Program-made: the position numbers and the translations under genes
Assembly (NCBI GenBank): GCA_947044405.1
Contig: CAMRHE010000077.1
Location: 4,513,001-4,577,000 of the forward strand
Reading direction: 5' to 3'
Length of the DNA stretch: 64,000 nt
DNA from: Leptodactylus fallax
Taxonomy: Eukaryota > Chordata > Amphibia > Anura > Leptodactylidae
In this document: piece by piece, positions 32,876 through 43,540 of the stretch
How the letters are laid out: the number at the start of each line of letters is the position of its first letter
How positions within the stretch are numbered: position 1 is the stretch's first letter
The notes under the pieces: generated by a model
Told to the model about the DNA's origin: nothing
What the model saw: the letters and a program-made list of their open reading frames with translations, nothing else
Databases searched by the model: none

Positions 32876-33333
32876 ACTGTGATGATTAAACCTGTTCATC
32901 TGAGGCTAATCAGCAAGTGAAAGCCGTGGCGGAAATTGGAGGGCCAGAAATTAGAGAGGTATTTGAGATGGTTGTCTACTTCAATCTTCTTCACTTTTTG
33001 CTGCGTGAACGTTCCCTTAGGGTATGTCTTGCAATTTGGAGTGTGGAGCAATTACAAAGAAAGTCTCTCCCCCTGGAGGACCTTTCCTGTCCTGCTTTGC
33101 ACATACAACCCATTTATGTGAATGGGCATGTATAATACTTTGTGGTGATACTGCAGGGAAATTGTGCACTTACTACCAGGGTACCCCACAGATTACAGCT
33201 AATCATTGGGGGTTCCTCCAGGGGAACACTCTGATTATCTTATTATCAATTGAGGCTTTGAACAAGTAGGGAATGTACAAAGTAGAGGATCCCCTTAAGG
33301 CAAGACTCACCCTACAGCAACTAAGGTCTAAGA

Positions 33334-33474
33334 CAGGGGTCAGCAACCTTTGGCACTACGACTCTCAACATGCTCCATTCACTTCCTTGGGAATTCCATT
33401 AACAGCAGAGCAAGTATGCATGCTGGGAATTGAAGTTTTACAACAGCTGGAGTGCTGAAGGTTGCCTACCCCTG
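33334..33474. mobile_element. Short hAT MITE (CAGGGGTCAGCAACC ends), exact 8-bp duplication
   Basis: CAGGGGTCAGCAACCTTTGGCACT at the left and AGTGCTGAAGGTTGCCTACCCCTG at the right are inverted. GTCTAAGA flanks both sides (33326-33333 and 33475-33482). CAGGGGT ends and an 8-bp duplication are standard for hAT elements of the Charlie type. The 141-bp body is itself a near palindrome. Confidence 0.88.
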
Positions 33475-35939
33475 GTCTAAGACAACCATATTCAATGGCT
33501 TAGCTTTTCATGGCATGTCACATTACATTTGTAGACATGTTATCAATACTACAATATCCCAGATATATCCTCCCCCAAAATCAATGCTTTTAGGACAGAA
33601 TATATCCGTTATAAGGCATCTAATAGAATGTTGTTTTTTTCTGCTGTATTCATATTCAATCCAACAGTAAAAAATCTCTGCATGTGTCTGTATGAAATTG
33701 GAGGCATACAGAGGTAGAGTACAGGCCCCATAAATCAATATAAGTGCTGTATTATGGCTCTGTGTAATGGATGGCTTGATTTGAGCTGTAATATGCCAGT
33801 GTACATGAGCCCTAAGAATACTAACTACCAAGAAGCCACAGTAGACGTAACTATAATACAACTACTGAATGTCAGCTAATATGATCGCGTAAATGTATAA
33901 TCAAGATACAAGATGTAAAATTTGGCACTGGAAATGACTGTACTCTGGAAACAATGTACCTTTATTGAAATTTCATTTGAGATTAAAGTACCATTTTTAG
34001 TACAGCTCTGGGAAGTCATCTTGTCTCTTACACTTAAGGCAGAGTAGATGCAACCCTGATATTTTTTCCATCTTGCAATTTTTAAGTAAAAGAAAAGAGT
34101 ATCTCTTTATGGTGTCTATTAGTGTGAGGGTCAACCTGATCTGAAATCCCAAGCCTTACTATTATTCTTTTTGTTTCGCTAATTCAAGGCAATGCTCCCG
34201 ACTTTCAGATCCAGCTCCTAAGGTTAATGAAAGTTAATGCTATGCCCTTGGGTGTATAAAATGAACAGAAAAACCAGGCCGTTGTTTATTCACCCATTTA
34301 CCTTCTAAACTCATTTAGCCTTTAAAGTGACAATGTTAACATTCCCCAATACAGTAAAGTGTCCATCACTCCAGTTAGAGGGATGTTATATATTATATAT
34401 ACAATTTTACAAAATTTTGAAGGATACCCATGGACGGACCCGTCAAAAAAGATGGATTATGGTATGTGCTTTGTAACAGTTTTTTTTTTTAATCAACTCT
34501 GTTTTTGTTTTTTTATAAACGGATTCACAATGGGCGGACGCAAGACACAGATGTGAACATAGCATCATATTACACTTTTTCTACAGATTGTTGTCCCAAT
34601 AGTGGAAAGAGAACCACAACCAGATGTGCACAGAAGAAAGTCTATTGTGCTTTTCCTGTGATGCTTTTTGGATACCCCCCTTCATTCCTTTTCAACCCAT
34701 CTCAGTGACTGTATCAAGTTACAACAGCTGGAAAGAACCTACAAAAGTTCTAATTTATTGGTGTACAAATAGGGGAGGAATTAGAGAGGCAGGATTTCTT
34801 TGGGCCTTGCTAGTGAGAAGCCCAGAGACCATCTCGTGAGCCAGATCAAGTGGTCTCCCTATCTACACCCCTGGTAGTAAAACATCACTGCAGAATCTGA
34901 AGAAATATATCAATCCCTCTACAACAGTATTCTGGTGTAGAGGAATGATATTGTGGAGCATATTTGGTGCATGGCCCTTTCTTGTGCAAAACATATGCAA
35001 CAACCCCTGTTCTGTGCCTTGCTCAAATGTGGGTGGACATGGTGGAGAGCAGAGTCAGGATGCCTCAGCCTGACATATTCATTATAACTTTTCTGGCATG
35101 ATTTATAATGGAAATCTACACCAGGAGCTTCTTCATAAGTCAAGCGTGGCCTGCGCCTGTCAGGTCCTTTATTTAGACTGGCTTATGAAACGTTAGTCTT
35201 AATATATCCACTCCATTGTTTGTAGTCTGTCCATGTGGACATATAGGTCTGCATAAGAGCTGTATACATAAAAAAGTAGGCTATTTAAAGACAATCTATA
35301 TATAAAGTTATTAAATTGATATTAAAATAAATGTTAAAAGTTGTTTTGTGTACAGGGACAGCTACAACGTTATAATCTGGCCCTCTGAATCCATTATACA
35401 TGCATTGGCAGTACTGAGCTCACAGCATACATCATTGACACCATCCTAATATTCTTTCTGAGTTTTAAACACATACATAGATTTGCAACATGAACAATAT
35501 TAGAACTCTTGGGACTTTAAACAGATGGAGGATCAAGCTGCAGATCATAACACTCTGTAATGAAATAGGCAACACCCCAAGTTCTTGCTGGAGAGAGAAC
35601 AAATATTTAACAGCTAGAAAATAATGTGCTTGAATTTTAGCTTCATGCGTGCCGGGGAAGGGTCTCCGTGGAGCTCTGCCATTGATTACAACCATTTGTT
35701 TCAATTTGTCTCTTTGAGATCAATTTGCATATTGTGACAGAAAAAATAGAAGAACAACAGATTCATTCAGTATTCACATATATGTTAATCCGGGTGTGCA
35801 GCAGCAACTGTGAAACACTGAGGAAGATGGGAAATATGTTTGTGTATATACATGTTGGCTGGCACTTGGCAAATGTAACCGTATGTGCATTTTCTAAAGG
35901 AAATTTCTCAGTATTTTTGAGTCCTGTAATTAGTATTAT
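33475..35939. other. Intron, mostly unrecognised
   Basis: No exon. At 34420-34560 a MITE-like fragment shows GATGGATTATGG, AAACGGATTCACAATGGG and ends in ACAGATGTGAACATAGC, echoing the tails at 4330 and 21281. The rest is ordinary intron. Confidence 0.4.
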
Positions 35940-36243
35940 GGCTAAAGCCCCACATTGCGGAAACACTGAGGAAAAAAAATGCTGCGTTTTACAGTACCAG
36001 CAAAGTGAATGAGATTCTGGTTAATCCCATCCACACATTGCAGAAAAAAAACGCTGCGAAAAAGGGGCGATTTCAAAAATACACACATTTTTGTAAATTG
36101 CAGTACGTCAGTTATACCTGTTGAAATGCTGGCGTTTTCCCCATAGGTATAATAAGGGTAGAAAGTCCACATAGGAAAGCTCAGTGAAAATGCAATGAAA
36201 ACCTCTGTTTTTTTGCTACATTATGCTATGTGGGGCCTTAGCC
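35940..36243. repeat. GGCCCCAC-family MITE, subfamily B
   Basis: Left end GGCTAAAGCCCCACATTGCGG, right end GCTATGTGGGGCCTTAGCC. The body has TTACAGTACCAGCAAAGTG and CCATCCACACATTGCAG. Directly abutted by the next copy. Confidence 0.82.
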
Positions 36244-36579
36244 GGGGCCCCATGTGGCGTAAATGCTGCAGAAAAAAAAAGCAATGTTTGACAGTCACTG
36301 CAAAGTGTAGTAGCGAATCCCAACCACTCATTGCAAAAAAAATATGCACAGAGGAAATGCTGCGATTTCCAAAACCGTCTATTGTGGAAATCACAGCATG
36401 TCGATTATACCTACGGAAATGCCGGCGGTTTCCCTATAGGTATAATGGAAGCAGAAAGTCCGCAGAGGAAGAGGCTGCAGACTATCTATGAAAAGTACAG
36501 CGGAAAAAACACTATGCGTTGCCACTGAGGTTTTTCCCACACCGATTTTTGCTTCAGCCCACTACAAGGGGTCTTAGCC
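36244..36579. repeat. GGCCCCAC-family MITE, head-to-tail with the previous copy
   Basis: Left end GGGGCCCCATGTGGCG, right end ACAAGGGGTCTTAGCC. It shares the subfamily-B body, with CTACGGAAATGCCGGCGGTTTCC as a clear landmark. The two elements join without a spacer. Frames at 36195-36528 are chance. Confidence 0.8.
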
Positions 36580-36782
36580 TAAAAGTGTTTCTCTGGAATA
36601 TCCCATACAATTGAATTCTCAGGACTTATGTGATAATATTCATATATAAGTACATACATACATAATTATACGTATATTCATCCCCTTCCTTTTTTCCCTT
36701 AAAGCAGTCATGTAAAATTAGGAAAAAATGGCTTATTTTCCAAAACCAGTACCATGCTATTACAGTGCAGCCCTATTCAATT

Positions 36783-37330
36783 AGGGTATATTCACACAAA
36801 GGAATTTAATTAGGCAGAAAAAAAATCTGCTGCAGTCTAATCCTAAAGCCCCACATTGAAGAAAAGCAGTATTTTTGGCTGCTGCAAAAACTCAGAGAAA
36901 AAAAAGATGCTATATTTTACAGTACCAGCAAAGTGAAAGAGATTTTGGTTAATCTCATCTACACATTGCATAAAAAAAAAAAAAAAAAAAAGTTGTGGAA
37001 AAGCTGCTTTTTCATAAACCCATGCATTGAAAAACTGTGGCAAAGCAGAGTTTTTGCTGCATTTTGATACATGGGGTCTTGGTCTCAGGAATTCGAAGAA
37101 GATTTTGAAAGCATATTTTAATGCTTTTTTCTACATTTTTTTAATTTAATGCTTAAAAAACAGCTCCAAAATCTTCCTCCCTTTTCTTTTTCTGCTAGCT
37201 GAAAAAAAATTGCCTCTGCTTCCTATTGACATGAATGGGAAGCAGATTTCAGGCATTTTTTGAAAACAGATTTTGAGGCAGAATCTGCCTCAAAATCAGC
37301 TCCAAGTTCCTCCATGTGAACATGCCCTTA
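36783..37330. repeat. GGGTATGTTCAC-family MITE interrupted by another MITE
   Basis: Left end TTAGGGTATATTCACACAAAGG, right end CCATGTGAACATGCCCTTA, inverted. The body has GGCAGAATCTGCCTCAAAATC at the right. A complete GGCCCCAC element (36842-37083) lies inside it. Confidence 0.7.
36842..37083. repeat. GGCCCCAC-family MITE nested in another repeat
   Basis: Left end CCTAAAGCCCCACATTGAAG, right end GATACATGGGGTCTTGG. The subfamily-B body is present (TTTTACAGTACCAGCAAAGTG). An A-run of about 20 interrupts it at 36970. Confidence 0.72.
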
Positions 37331-37460
37331 GGCTAAGGCTCCCTGCTGTGGAAACGCTGAGGCTGCTCTGGAAATGCAGCTGGAAAAAAACACTGTGTTT
37401 TACAATACAAGCAAAGGGAATGAGATATTTTTAACAGCAAAAAACATAAAAAAGGAAACA
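37331..37460. repeat. Truncated GGCCCCAC-family MITE
   Basis: Left end GGCTAAGGCTCCCTGCTGTGG and TTTTACAATACAAGCAAAG are recognisable. The right half is missing. Confidence 0.6.
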
Positions 37461-37760
37461 CAATGGGGGTGATTTATTATGATTTATTTATTAAGAAAAT
37501 TATGCCAGAATATGCTGTGTGCCACATTTATCAGGTGTTTTAGACCCTTCTTAGACAATTTTCTGATTTTAACCAAAGGGGGCGTGACCTTGTGGGGAAT
37601 AGTTGTGGCTCAACAAGAAAGGGGCGTGGTCTAACTTGCACCTCTGTGCAACAAAAATGCGCCACAAATGTGTCAAGAACTTTTAAGACAACTAATAGGA
37701 GGTGTAAACTTAGACTAGACAGTTTCTGACTCCAACTAAATTTTCACACAGGCTCAGAAT
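37461..37760. repeat. Inverted repeat of the GATTTATTA/TTAGAC family
   Basis: Opens with GGGGGTGATTTATTATG and closes with GGTGTAAACTTAGACTAGACAG. The middle has GGGGGCGTGACC and GGGGCGTGGTC. Related to 15412-15500 and 20810-20950. Confidence 0.5.
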
Positions 37761-38410
37761 GGGTTAAAAAAAGACACAGTACTTACGTCACCATTCCTCT
37801 TCACTGAAAGAAAATATAGAAATACTGAACACTAACCGGTGACCCACCTAAAGTGATTGGTTTAACAAGGCCAGGAAATAGAGACCAGCAGGGATCCATT
37901 CATTATTAGGGCAGGAGTGGTGGGAGATAAGTACTTCTTTTTTTTAACCCATTCTGAATCTAAATGTGGCTGAACTACAACACCAATCACAGCCTATGTA
38001 CAAAAATGACGAACAACAAACACAGTGCCATTTCTGTAAAAACACAACACTTTTTAAATATCTAACACAATCCCTATAAACATTTCTTACCGTATCTGAC
38101 TTTTCCAATGATAAGGTTTAAAAAAAAACTCCAGTTCCAGTCAAGAATAAAAATGGGCTTCACTTGGTCTAAGATTTACTTTTTATTTCCCTCTCTCAGC
38201 AGAAATCTTTTCTTTTCAGATTTCTTTTGTACATAACATAGAACTTCACAATCCACAGAATTATTCCAAGGCTTTGACAATACTAAAGTTCAAAGTCATC
38301 ATTACTTTTACTGTCCTTCTTCTTTACTAAATACTGTATTCTGTATCAAGCTGATCTCTGTTTTTGAAGAAAAGTCTTGAATTGTGTGAAATATTTTTCT
38401 AGGCCATATA
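37761..38410. other. Intron, nothing firm
   Basis: GGGTTAAAAAAAGACACAGTACTTACG (37758-37785) is answered by AAGTACTTCTTTTTTTTAACCC near 37930-37950, a small fold-back. Otherwise nothing recognised. 38409-38410 is the TA duplication of the next element. Confidence 0.4.
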
Positions 38411-40055
38411 CAGTCATATGAAAAAGTTTGGGCACCCCTATTAATCTTAATCATTTTTAGTTCTAAATATTTGGGTGTTTGCAACAGCCATTTCAATTTG
38501 ATATATCTAATAACTGATGGACACAGTAATATTTCAGGATTGAAATGAGGTTTATTGTACTAACAGAAAATGTGCAATATGCATTAAACCAAAATTTGAC
38601 CGGTGCAAAAATTTGGGTACCCTTATCATTTTATTGATTTGAATACTCCTAACTACTTTTTACTGACTTACTGAAGCACAAAATTGGTTTTGTAACCTCA
38701 CTGAGCTTGGAACTTCATAGCCAGGTGTATCCAATCATGAGAAAAGGTATTTAAGGTGGCCAATTGCAAGTTGTTCTCCTATTTGAATCTCCTCTGAAGA
38801 GTGGCATCATGGGCTCCTCAAAACAACTCTCAAATGATCTGAAAACAAAGATTGTTCAACATAGTTGTTCAGGGGAAGGATACAAAAAGTTGTCTCAGAG
38901 ATTTAACCTGTCAGTTTCCACTGTGAGGAACATAGTAAGGAAATGGAAGACCACAGGGACAGTTCTTGTTAAGCCCAGAAGTGGCAGGCCAAGAAAATAT
39001 CAGAAAGGCAGAGAAGAAGAATGGTGAGAACAGTCAAGGACAATCCACAGACCACCTCCAAAGAGCTGTAGCATCATCTTGCTGCAGATGGTGTCACTGT
39101 GCATCGGTCAACAATACAGCACACTTTGCACAAGGAGAAGCTGTATGGGAGAGTGATGCGAAAGAAGCCGTTTCTGAAAGCACGCCACAAACAGAGTTGC
39201 CTGAGGTATGCAAAAGCACATTTGGACAAGCCAGCTTCATTTTGGAAGAAGGTCCTGTGGACTGATGAAACAAAGATTGAGTTGTTTGGTCATACACAAA
39301 GGCGTTATGCATGGCGCCAAAAACACAGCATTCCAAGAAAAACACTTGCTACCCACTGTAAAATTTGGTGGAGGTTCCATCATGCTTTGGGGCTGTGTGG
39401 CCAATGCCGGCAACGGGAATCTTGTTAAAGTTGAGGGTCGCATGGATTCAACTCAGTATCAGCAGATTCTTGAGAATAATGTACAAGAATCAGTGACGAA
39501 TTTGAAGTTACGCCGGGGATGGATATTTCAGCAAGACAATGATCCAAAACACAGCTCCAAATCTACTCAGGCATTCATGCAGAGGAACAATTACAATGTT
39601 CTGGAATGGCCATCCCAGTCCCCAGACCTGAATATCATTGAACATCTGTGGGATCATTTGAAGCGGGCTGTCCATGCTCGGCGACCATCAAACTTAACTG
39701 AACTGGAATTGTTTTGTAAAGAGGAATGGTCAAAAATACCTTCATCCAGGATCCAGGAACTGATTAAAAGCTACAGGAAGCGACTAGAGGCTGTTATTTT
39801 TGCAAAAAGAGGATCTACTAAATATTAATGTCACTTTTCTGTTGAGGTGCCCATACTTTTGCACCGGTCAAATTTTGGTTTAATGCATATTGCACATTTT
39901 CTGTTAGTACAATAAACCCATTTCAATCCTGAAATATTACTGTGTCCATCAGTTATTAGATATATCAAATTGAAATGGCTGTTGCAAACACCCAAATATT
40001 TAGAACTAAAAATGATTAAGATTAATAGGGGTGCCCAAACTTTTTCATATGACTG
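38411..40055 (+). mobile_element. Tc1/mariner element with about 210-bp inverted repeats
   Basis: Begins CAGTCATATGAAAAAGTTTG and ends with its exact complement, flanked by TA on both sides (38409-38410 and 40056-40057). The inverted repeats run to about 38621 and from about 39846. Each contains an outer repeat (AAAAAGTTTGGGCACCCC) and an inner variant (AAAATTTGGGTACCC), the paired transposase-binding layout of IR/DR-type Tc1 elements. One transposase gene, now broken, lies between. Confidence 0.93.
38809..39828 (+). pseudogene. Tc1-family transposase, inactivated
   Basis: Starts with MGSSKQLSNDLKTKIVQ, followed by the paired helix-turn-helix segment (YKKLSQRFNLSVSTVRNIV) and the GRPRK hook. 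The catalytic DDE residues are all visible: D in WTDETKIELFG, D in QQDNDPKH and E in SPDLNIIEHLW (D34E spacing type). It ends GSTKY before a TAA. Length, about 340 codons, is normal for Tc1. Three lesions stop expression: a frame change between about 39000 and 39030, an in-frame TAG at 39069-39071, and a compensating frame change near 39340-39360. The start at 38809 is chosen because the family begins M-(S/G)-K-x-x-x-L-S. Confidence 0.92.
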
Positions 40056-40390
40056 TATATTGTATGAGGATGCTATGACATGAACATTAGCGGCCTCCAT
40101 TAACGCCTGCATTTTACTTCTAATTGCCTTGTTGCACCTTGACCTGTTTTGTTTCAAGTGGCAAGTCCATTGGCAGCCCGGCAATTAATGAAAAATTAAA
40201 GAAACTGTGTGATAACACCCTAATAAGTGTCACTCTAACACATTTTCATTGTAAATACATTAGTACTTGTTATCAGTTGCAAAAGCCTGGTAGAGAAGTG
40301 TGTGGAGTATGTGAAGTATAATGAGTAATATATCTGCAACATGAATCTTGTGAACCCCATGAAGAATAATAGCTGGACCCCAGCCTACTA
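40056..40390. other. Spacer between two Tc1 elements; non-repetitive
   Basis: Includes CAAGTCCATTGGCAGCCCGG and GGCAATTAATGAAAAATTAAAG, unusual in this repeat-rich setting. No exon is evident. Could be a constrained non-coding element; untested. Confidence 0.3.
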
Positions 40391-41972
40391 CAATGGCTTG
40401 CAAAAGTATTCATACCCCTTGAATTTTTTCACATTTTGCCATCTTACAACCAACTTAAAATGTATTTTACTGAGATTTTAAGTGATCGATCAACACAAAG
40501 TAGCAGATAATTGTGAAGTGATGATACATGGTTTTCAAAATTTTTATCAAATAAAAATCTGAAAAGTGTTACGTAACAAAAGTATTCAGCCCCCTGTACT
40601 CTGATACCCCTAAATAAAATCCAGTGTAATCAATTGCCTTCAGAAATCACTTAATTAGTTAATAGAGTCCAGCTGTGTGTAATTTAATCTCAGTATAAAT
40701 ACACCTGTTCTGTGAAGGCCTCAGTGGTTTGTTAGAGAACACTAGTGAACAAACAGCATCATAAAGACCAAGGAACTCACCAGACAGGTCAGAGATGAAG
40801 TGGTGGAGAAGATTAAAGCAGGATTAGGTTATAAAAACATATCCCAAGCTTTGAGCATCCCAAAGGAACACTGTTCAATCCATCATACAAAAATGGAAAA
40901 AGTATTTTACAACTGTAAACCTACCAAGCCATGGCCGTCCACCTAAACTAACAGATCGAGCAAGGAGAGCACTGGTCAGAGAAGCAGTCAAGAGGCCCAT
41001 GGTCACTCTGGAGGAGCTGCAGAAATCCCCTGCTCAGGTGGGAGAATCTGTCCACAGGACAACTATAAGTCGTGCACTCCACAAATCTGGTCTTTATGGA
41101 AGAGTGACAAGAAGAAACCCCTTGTTGAAAGACAGACATAAGAAGTGCAGTTTGTTACAAGCCATATAGGGGACACAGCAAACATGTGGAAGAAGGTGCT
41201 CTGGTCAGATGAGACCAAAGTTGAACTTTTTGGCTTGTATGCAAAGGGCTATGTGCGGTGGAAAAGTAATACTGCTCATCACCCTGAGCACACTATTCCC
41301 ACTGTGACACATGGTGGTGGCAGCATCATGCTGGGGGGAGGCTTTTCTTCAGCAGGGACAGGGAAGCTGGTCAGAGTTGATGGGAAGATGGATGGAGCTA
41401 AATACAGGGCAATCCTGGAAGAAAACCTGTTGGAGGCTGCAAAAGACTCAACTTCCAGCAAGAAAATGACCCTAAACATACAGCTATAGCTACAGTGGAA
41501 TGGTTTAGATCAAAGAATATTCATGTGTTAGAATGGCCAAGTCAAAGTGCAGACCTAAATCTCATTGAACATCTGTGGCAAGACATAAAAATTGCTGTTC
41601 ACAGACACTGTCCATCCAATCTGGCTGAGCTTGAGCTATTTTGCAAAGAATAATGGGCAAAAATCTCAGTCTCTAGATGCGCAAAACTGGTAAAGACATA
41701 CCCCAAAAGACTTGCAGCCGTAATTACAGGGAAAGGTGGCTCTACAAAGTATTGATATAGGGGGGCTGAATACTTTTGCACGTCACACTTTTCAGATTTT
41801 TATTTGATTAAAATTTGAAAACCATGTATCATTTTCCTTCCACTTCACAATTATCTGCTACTTTGTGTTGGTCTATCACTTAAAATCTCTATAAAATACA
41901 TTTAAGTTTGTAGTTGTAAGGTGACAAAATGTGGAAAAGTTCAAGGGGTATGAATACTTTTGCAAGCCACTG
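40391..41972 (+). mobile_element. Second Tc1/mariner element, decayed
   Basis: Left end CAATGGCTTGCAAAAGTATT and right end AATACTTTTGCAAGCCACTG differ by one base as inverted repeats; TA flanks both (40389-40390 and 41973-41974). The inner direct repeat (ACAAAAGTATTCAGCCCCC, with its counterpart GGGGGCTGAATACTTTTGCA) lies about 190 bp inward on each side, again an IR/DR element. It belongs to the common fish/frog Tc1 group whose ends read TTGCAAAAGTATTCATACCCC. Confidence 0.92.
40769..41756 (+). pseudogene. Tc1-family transposase remnant (second element)
   Basis: Pieces in successive frames follow the Tc1 order: KELTRQVRDEVVEKIKAG, YKNISQALSIPK, HGRPPKLT, the first catalytic D in WSDETKVELFG, THGGGSIML, the second D in ENDPKH, and E in ADLNLIEHLW, ending GSTKY. 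Several frame changes and at least two stops (near 41168 and 41651) interrupt it; only 41145-41489 stays open. It is more decayed than the neighbour at 38809. Confidence 0.88.
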
Positions 41973-42000
41973 TATGTGCTGTATACGCATATTCACCTAC

Positions 42001-42241
42001 TCACCTGTCCCCAGTGCTCCGGTGTCTTCCAGTGCGGTCTGGTCTTGCAGCTCCATTGTCACTACTTGTGACGTCCCTCGGTCCCTTCCTTAGGCAGCTG
42101 ATTGACCTCAGTAGTCACATGACCGCTGAGGCCAATCAGCAGCTACAGCGGAAGGGACCCGGGGATGTCACAGCCGGGAAGGAATTCCACTGCAAGACGA
42201 CAGCCACGCTGGGAGGACACCAGAGCACTGGGGACAGGTGA
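42001..42241. repeat. Fold-back repeat with TCACCTGTCCCCAG ends
   Basis: TCACCTGTCCCCAGTGCTCCGGTGTC is inverted against GACACCAGAGCACTGGGGACAGGTGA. The core has TCACATGACCGCTGAGGCCAATCAGC, shared with 15205-15320, plus its own inverted mate (GCTGATTGACCTCAG). Confidence 0.75.
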
Positions 42242-42312
42242 GTTTTTTTTTTGTTTTTGTTTTTTCACCTCCCCTGACCTAATTAAAAAATAAAATTTAA
42301 GCCTGGACAACA

Positions 42313-42491
42313 TTTTTTAGACCACACGTTGCAGAAAAGCTGCTTTTTTTGGTTTGAGATTTTGCTTTTTTGAGCCAAACCCAGTAGTGGCTACAAAAAG
42401 AATGGGAAATATATAGGAAGCTCTTATCCCTTCTGCCCAATCCACTCCTGACTTTGGCTCAAACAAAAAGAAACAAAAAAGATAGCAAAAT
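42313..42491. repeat. Left part of a GGCCCCAC subfamily-A MITE split by the L1
   Basis: Starts ACCACACGTTGCAG and carries the subfamily-A body (GAGCCAAACCCAGTAGTGG, AGGAAGCTCTTAT, CTCCTGACTTTGGCTC). It breaks off at the AGCAAAAT duplication (42484-42491). The missing part resumes at 49027. Confidence 0.8.
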
Positions 42492-43540
42492 TGGGGCGTG
42501 GCTAGCCGGAGAAGCAACAGGACGTACATTTTCCAGCTCCTATTAGTCACATTTGCGATCCACCACATATCACCCTAATCCTGCACATTCTGGATCATTT
42601 ACTCACCCAAGGGCTTTCCCCTAAGCCCTAGTAAGCTGATCTTGGGTGTTAAAGCTGCTATTCTGGCCTTTCTACAGTGGCTCAGAGTCGGGGCCTACCT
42701 GCGCCTTCCTCCAGACCCGCCATTTTCTCCGCACCCCGGCCGTCGGGACGAGCATCTCCTGCACCGCGGACCTCCGCATCCTCCTCTGCCTCCGCTGACG
42801 TTGCTTTCTGCGGGACCAGGGAGTGACAGAGGCGGCAGCCCTGCGCGGTGCTGGTTGCCGCGCAGGGCGACAGAGCAGCGGCTGTTGAGGGCAGCGGTTA
42901 CTGCACTAAGGCCTACAGCGGGGGACAGCACAGCGCTCCCAACCAGAAGAGGGGGCCTATATTCCTGAGCAACGCTGCACATCCCAGATCCTGGACGCAG
43001 ACCTCGGACACAAGGTACACTGCAGGCAGCGCGGGCAGGGGGAGTGCTGGGATCCCTTACATACATCAGGGAGACTCAAAACGAGGCCCGATTAGCGGCA
43101 AAGCAGTGCCTGCACTGTGACCCTATCCTGGGTATCTCCACTCATACAAAATATAGGCCTTACCTGACCTATCGCTTTGGCCCCAGGGCAGCCAGAGCCG
43201 GGCCCTGTACAGACGTAGTCTATCCCTCCAACCTACGAATAATCAGGCCCTGAGCGGACCCTCACCTGTACTCCTGCCCTACTAGTCTTGTGCAGGCCTG
43301 CATCTCCACCTCAGCTCAGCAACCCCTAATTGGCCTCCACACATACAGCTCTAGCTGAAACTCCACTGAGCTGCAGCTCAATTTTTCCCCACAGAATTCT
43401 CGTAAGTACCTCTCCCCTTGGGTGATGGCGACTTAGTTCTGGGGATCCAGTGCACCCTAAGCGACTCTTAGCGACAAACAGCCTGTCTGAAAATATCTGC
43501 CCTTTAAACGCTGAATTGCGGGAGACGAATATCTGGCAAC
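42492..43540 (+). promoter_or_regulatory. 5' untranslated/promoter region of the L1
   Basis: About 1,050 bp, starting GGGGCGTGGC and rich in CpG and GC (for example 42700-42880), in sharp contrast with the AT-rich surroundings. In L1 elements this region holds the internal RNA polymerase II promoter. The short frames in it on both strands have no known match. Confidence 0.65.

Noticed and set aside
42642..43253. Several frames of 90-120 codons in GC-rich sequence
   Set aside because: They fall in the L1 5' region on both strands with no similarity to a known ORF0-type protein that I can name; high GC lowers stop frequency.
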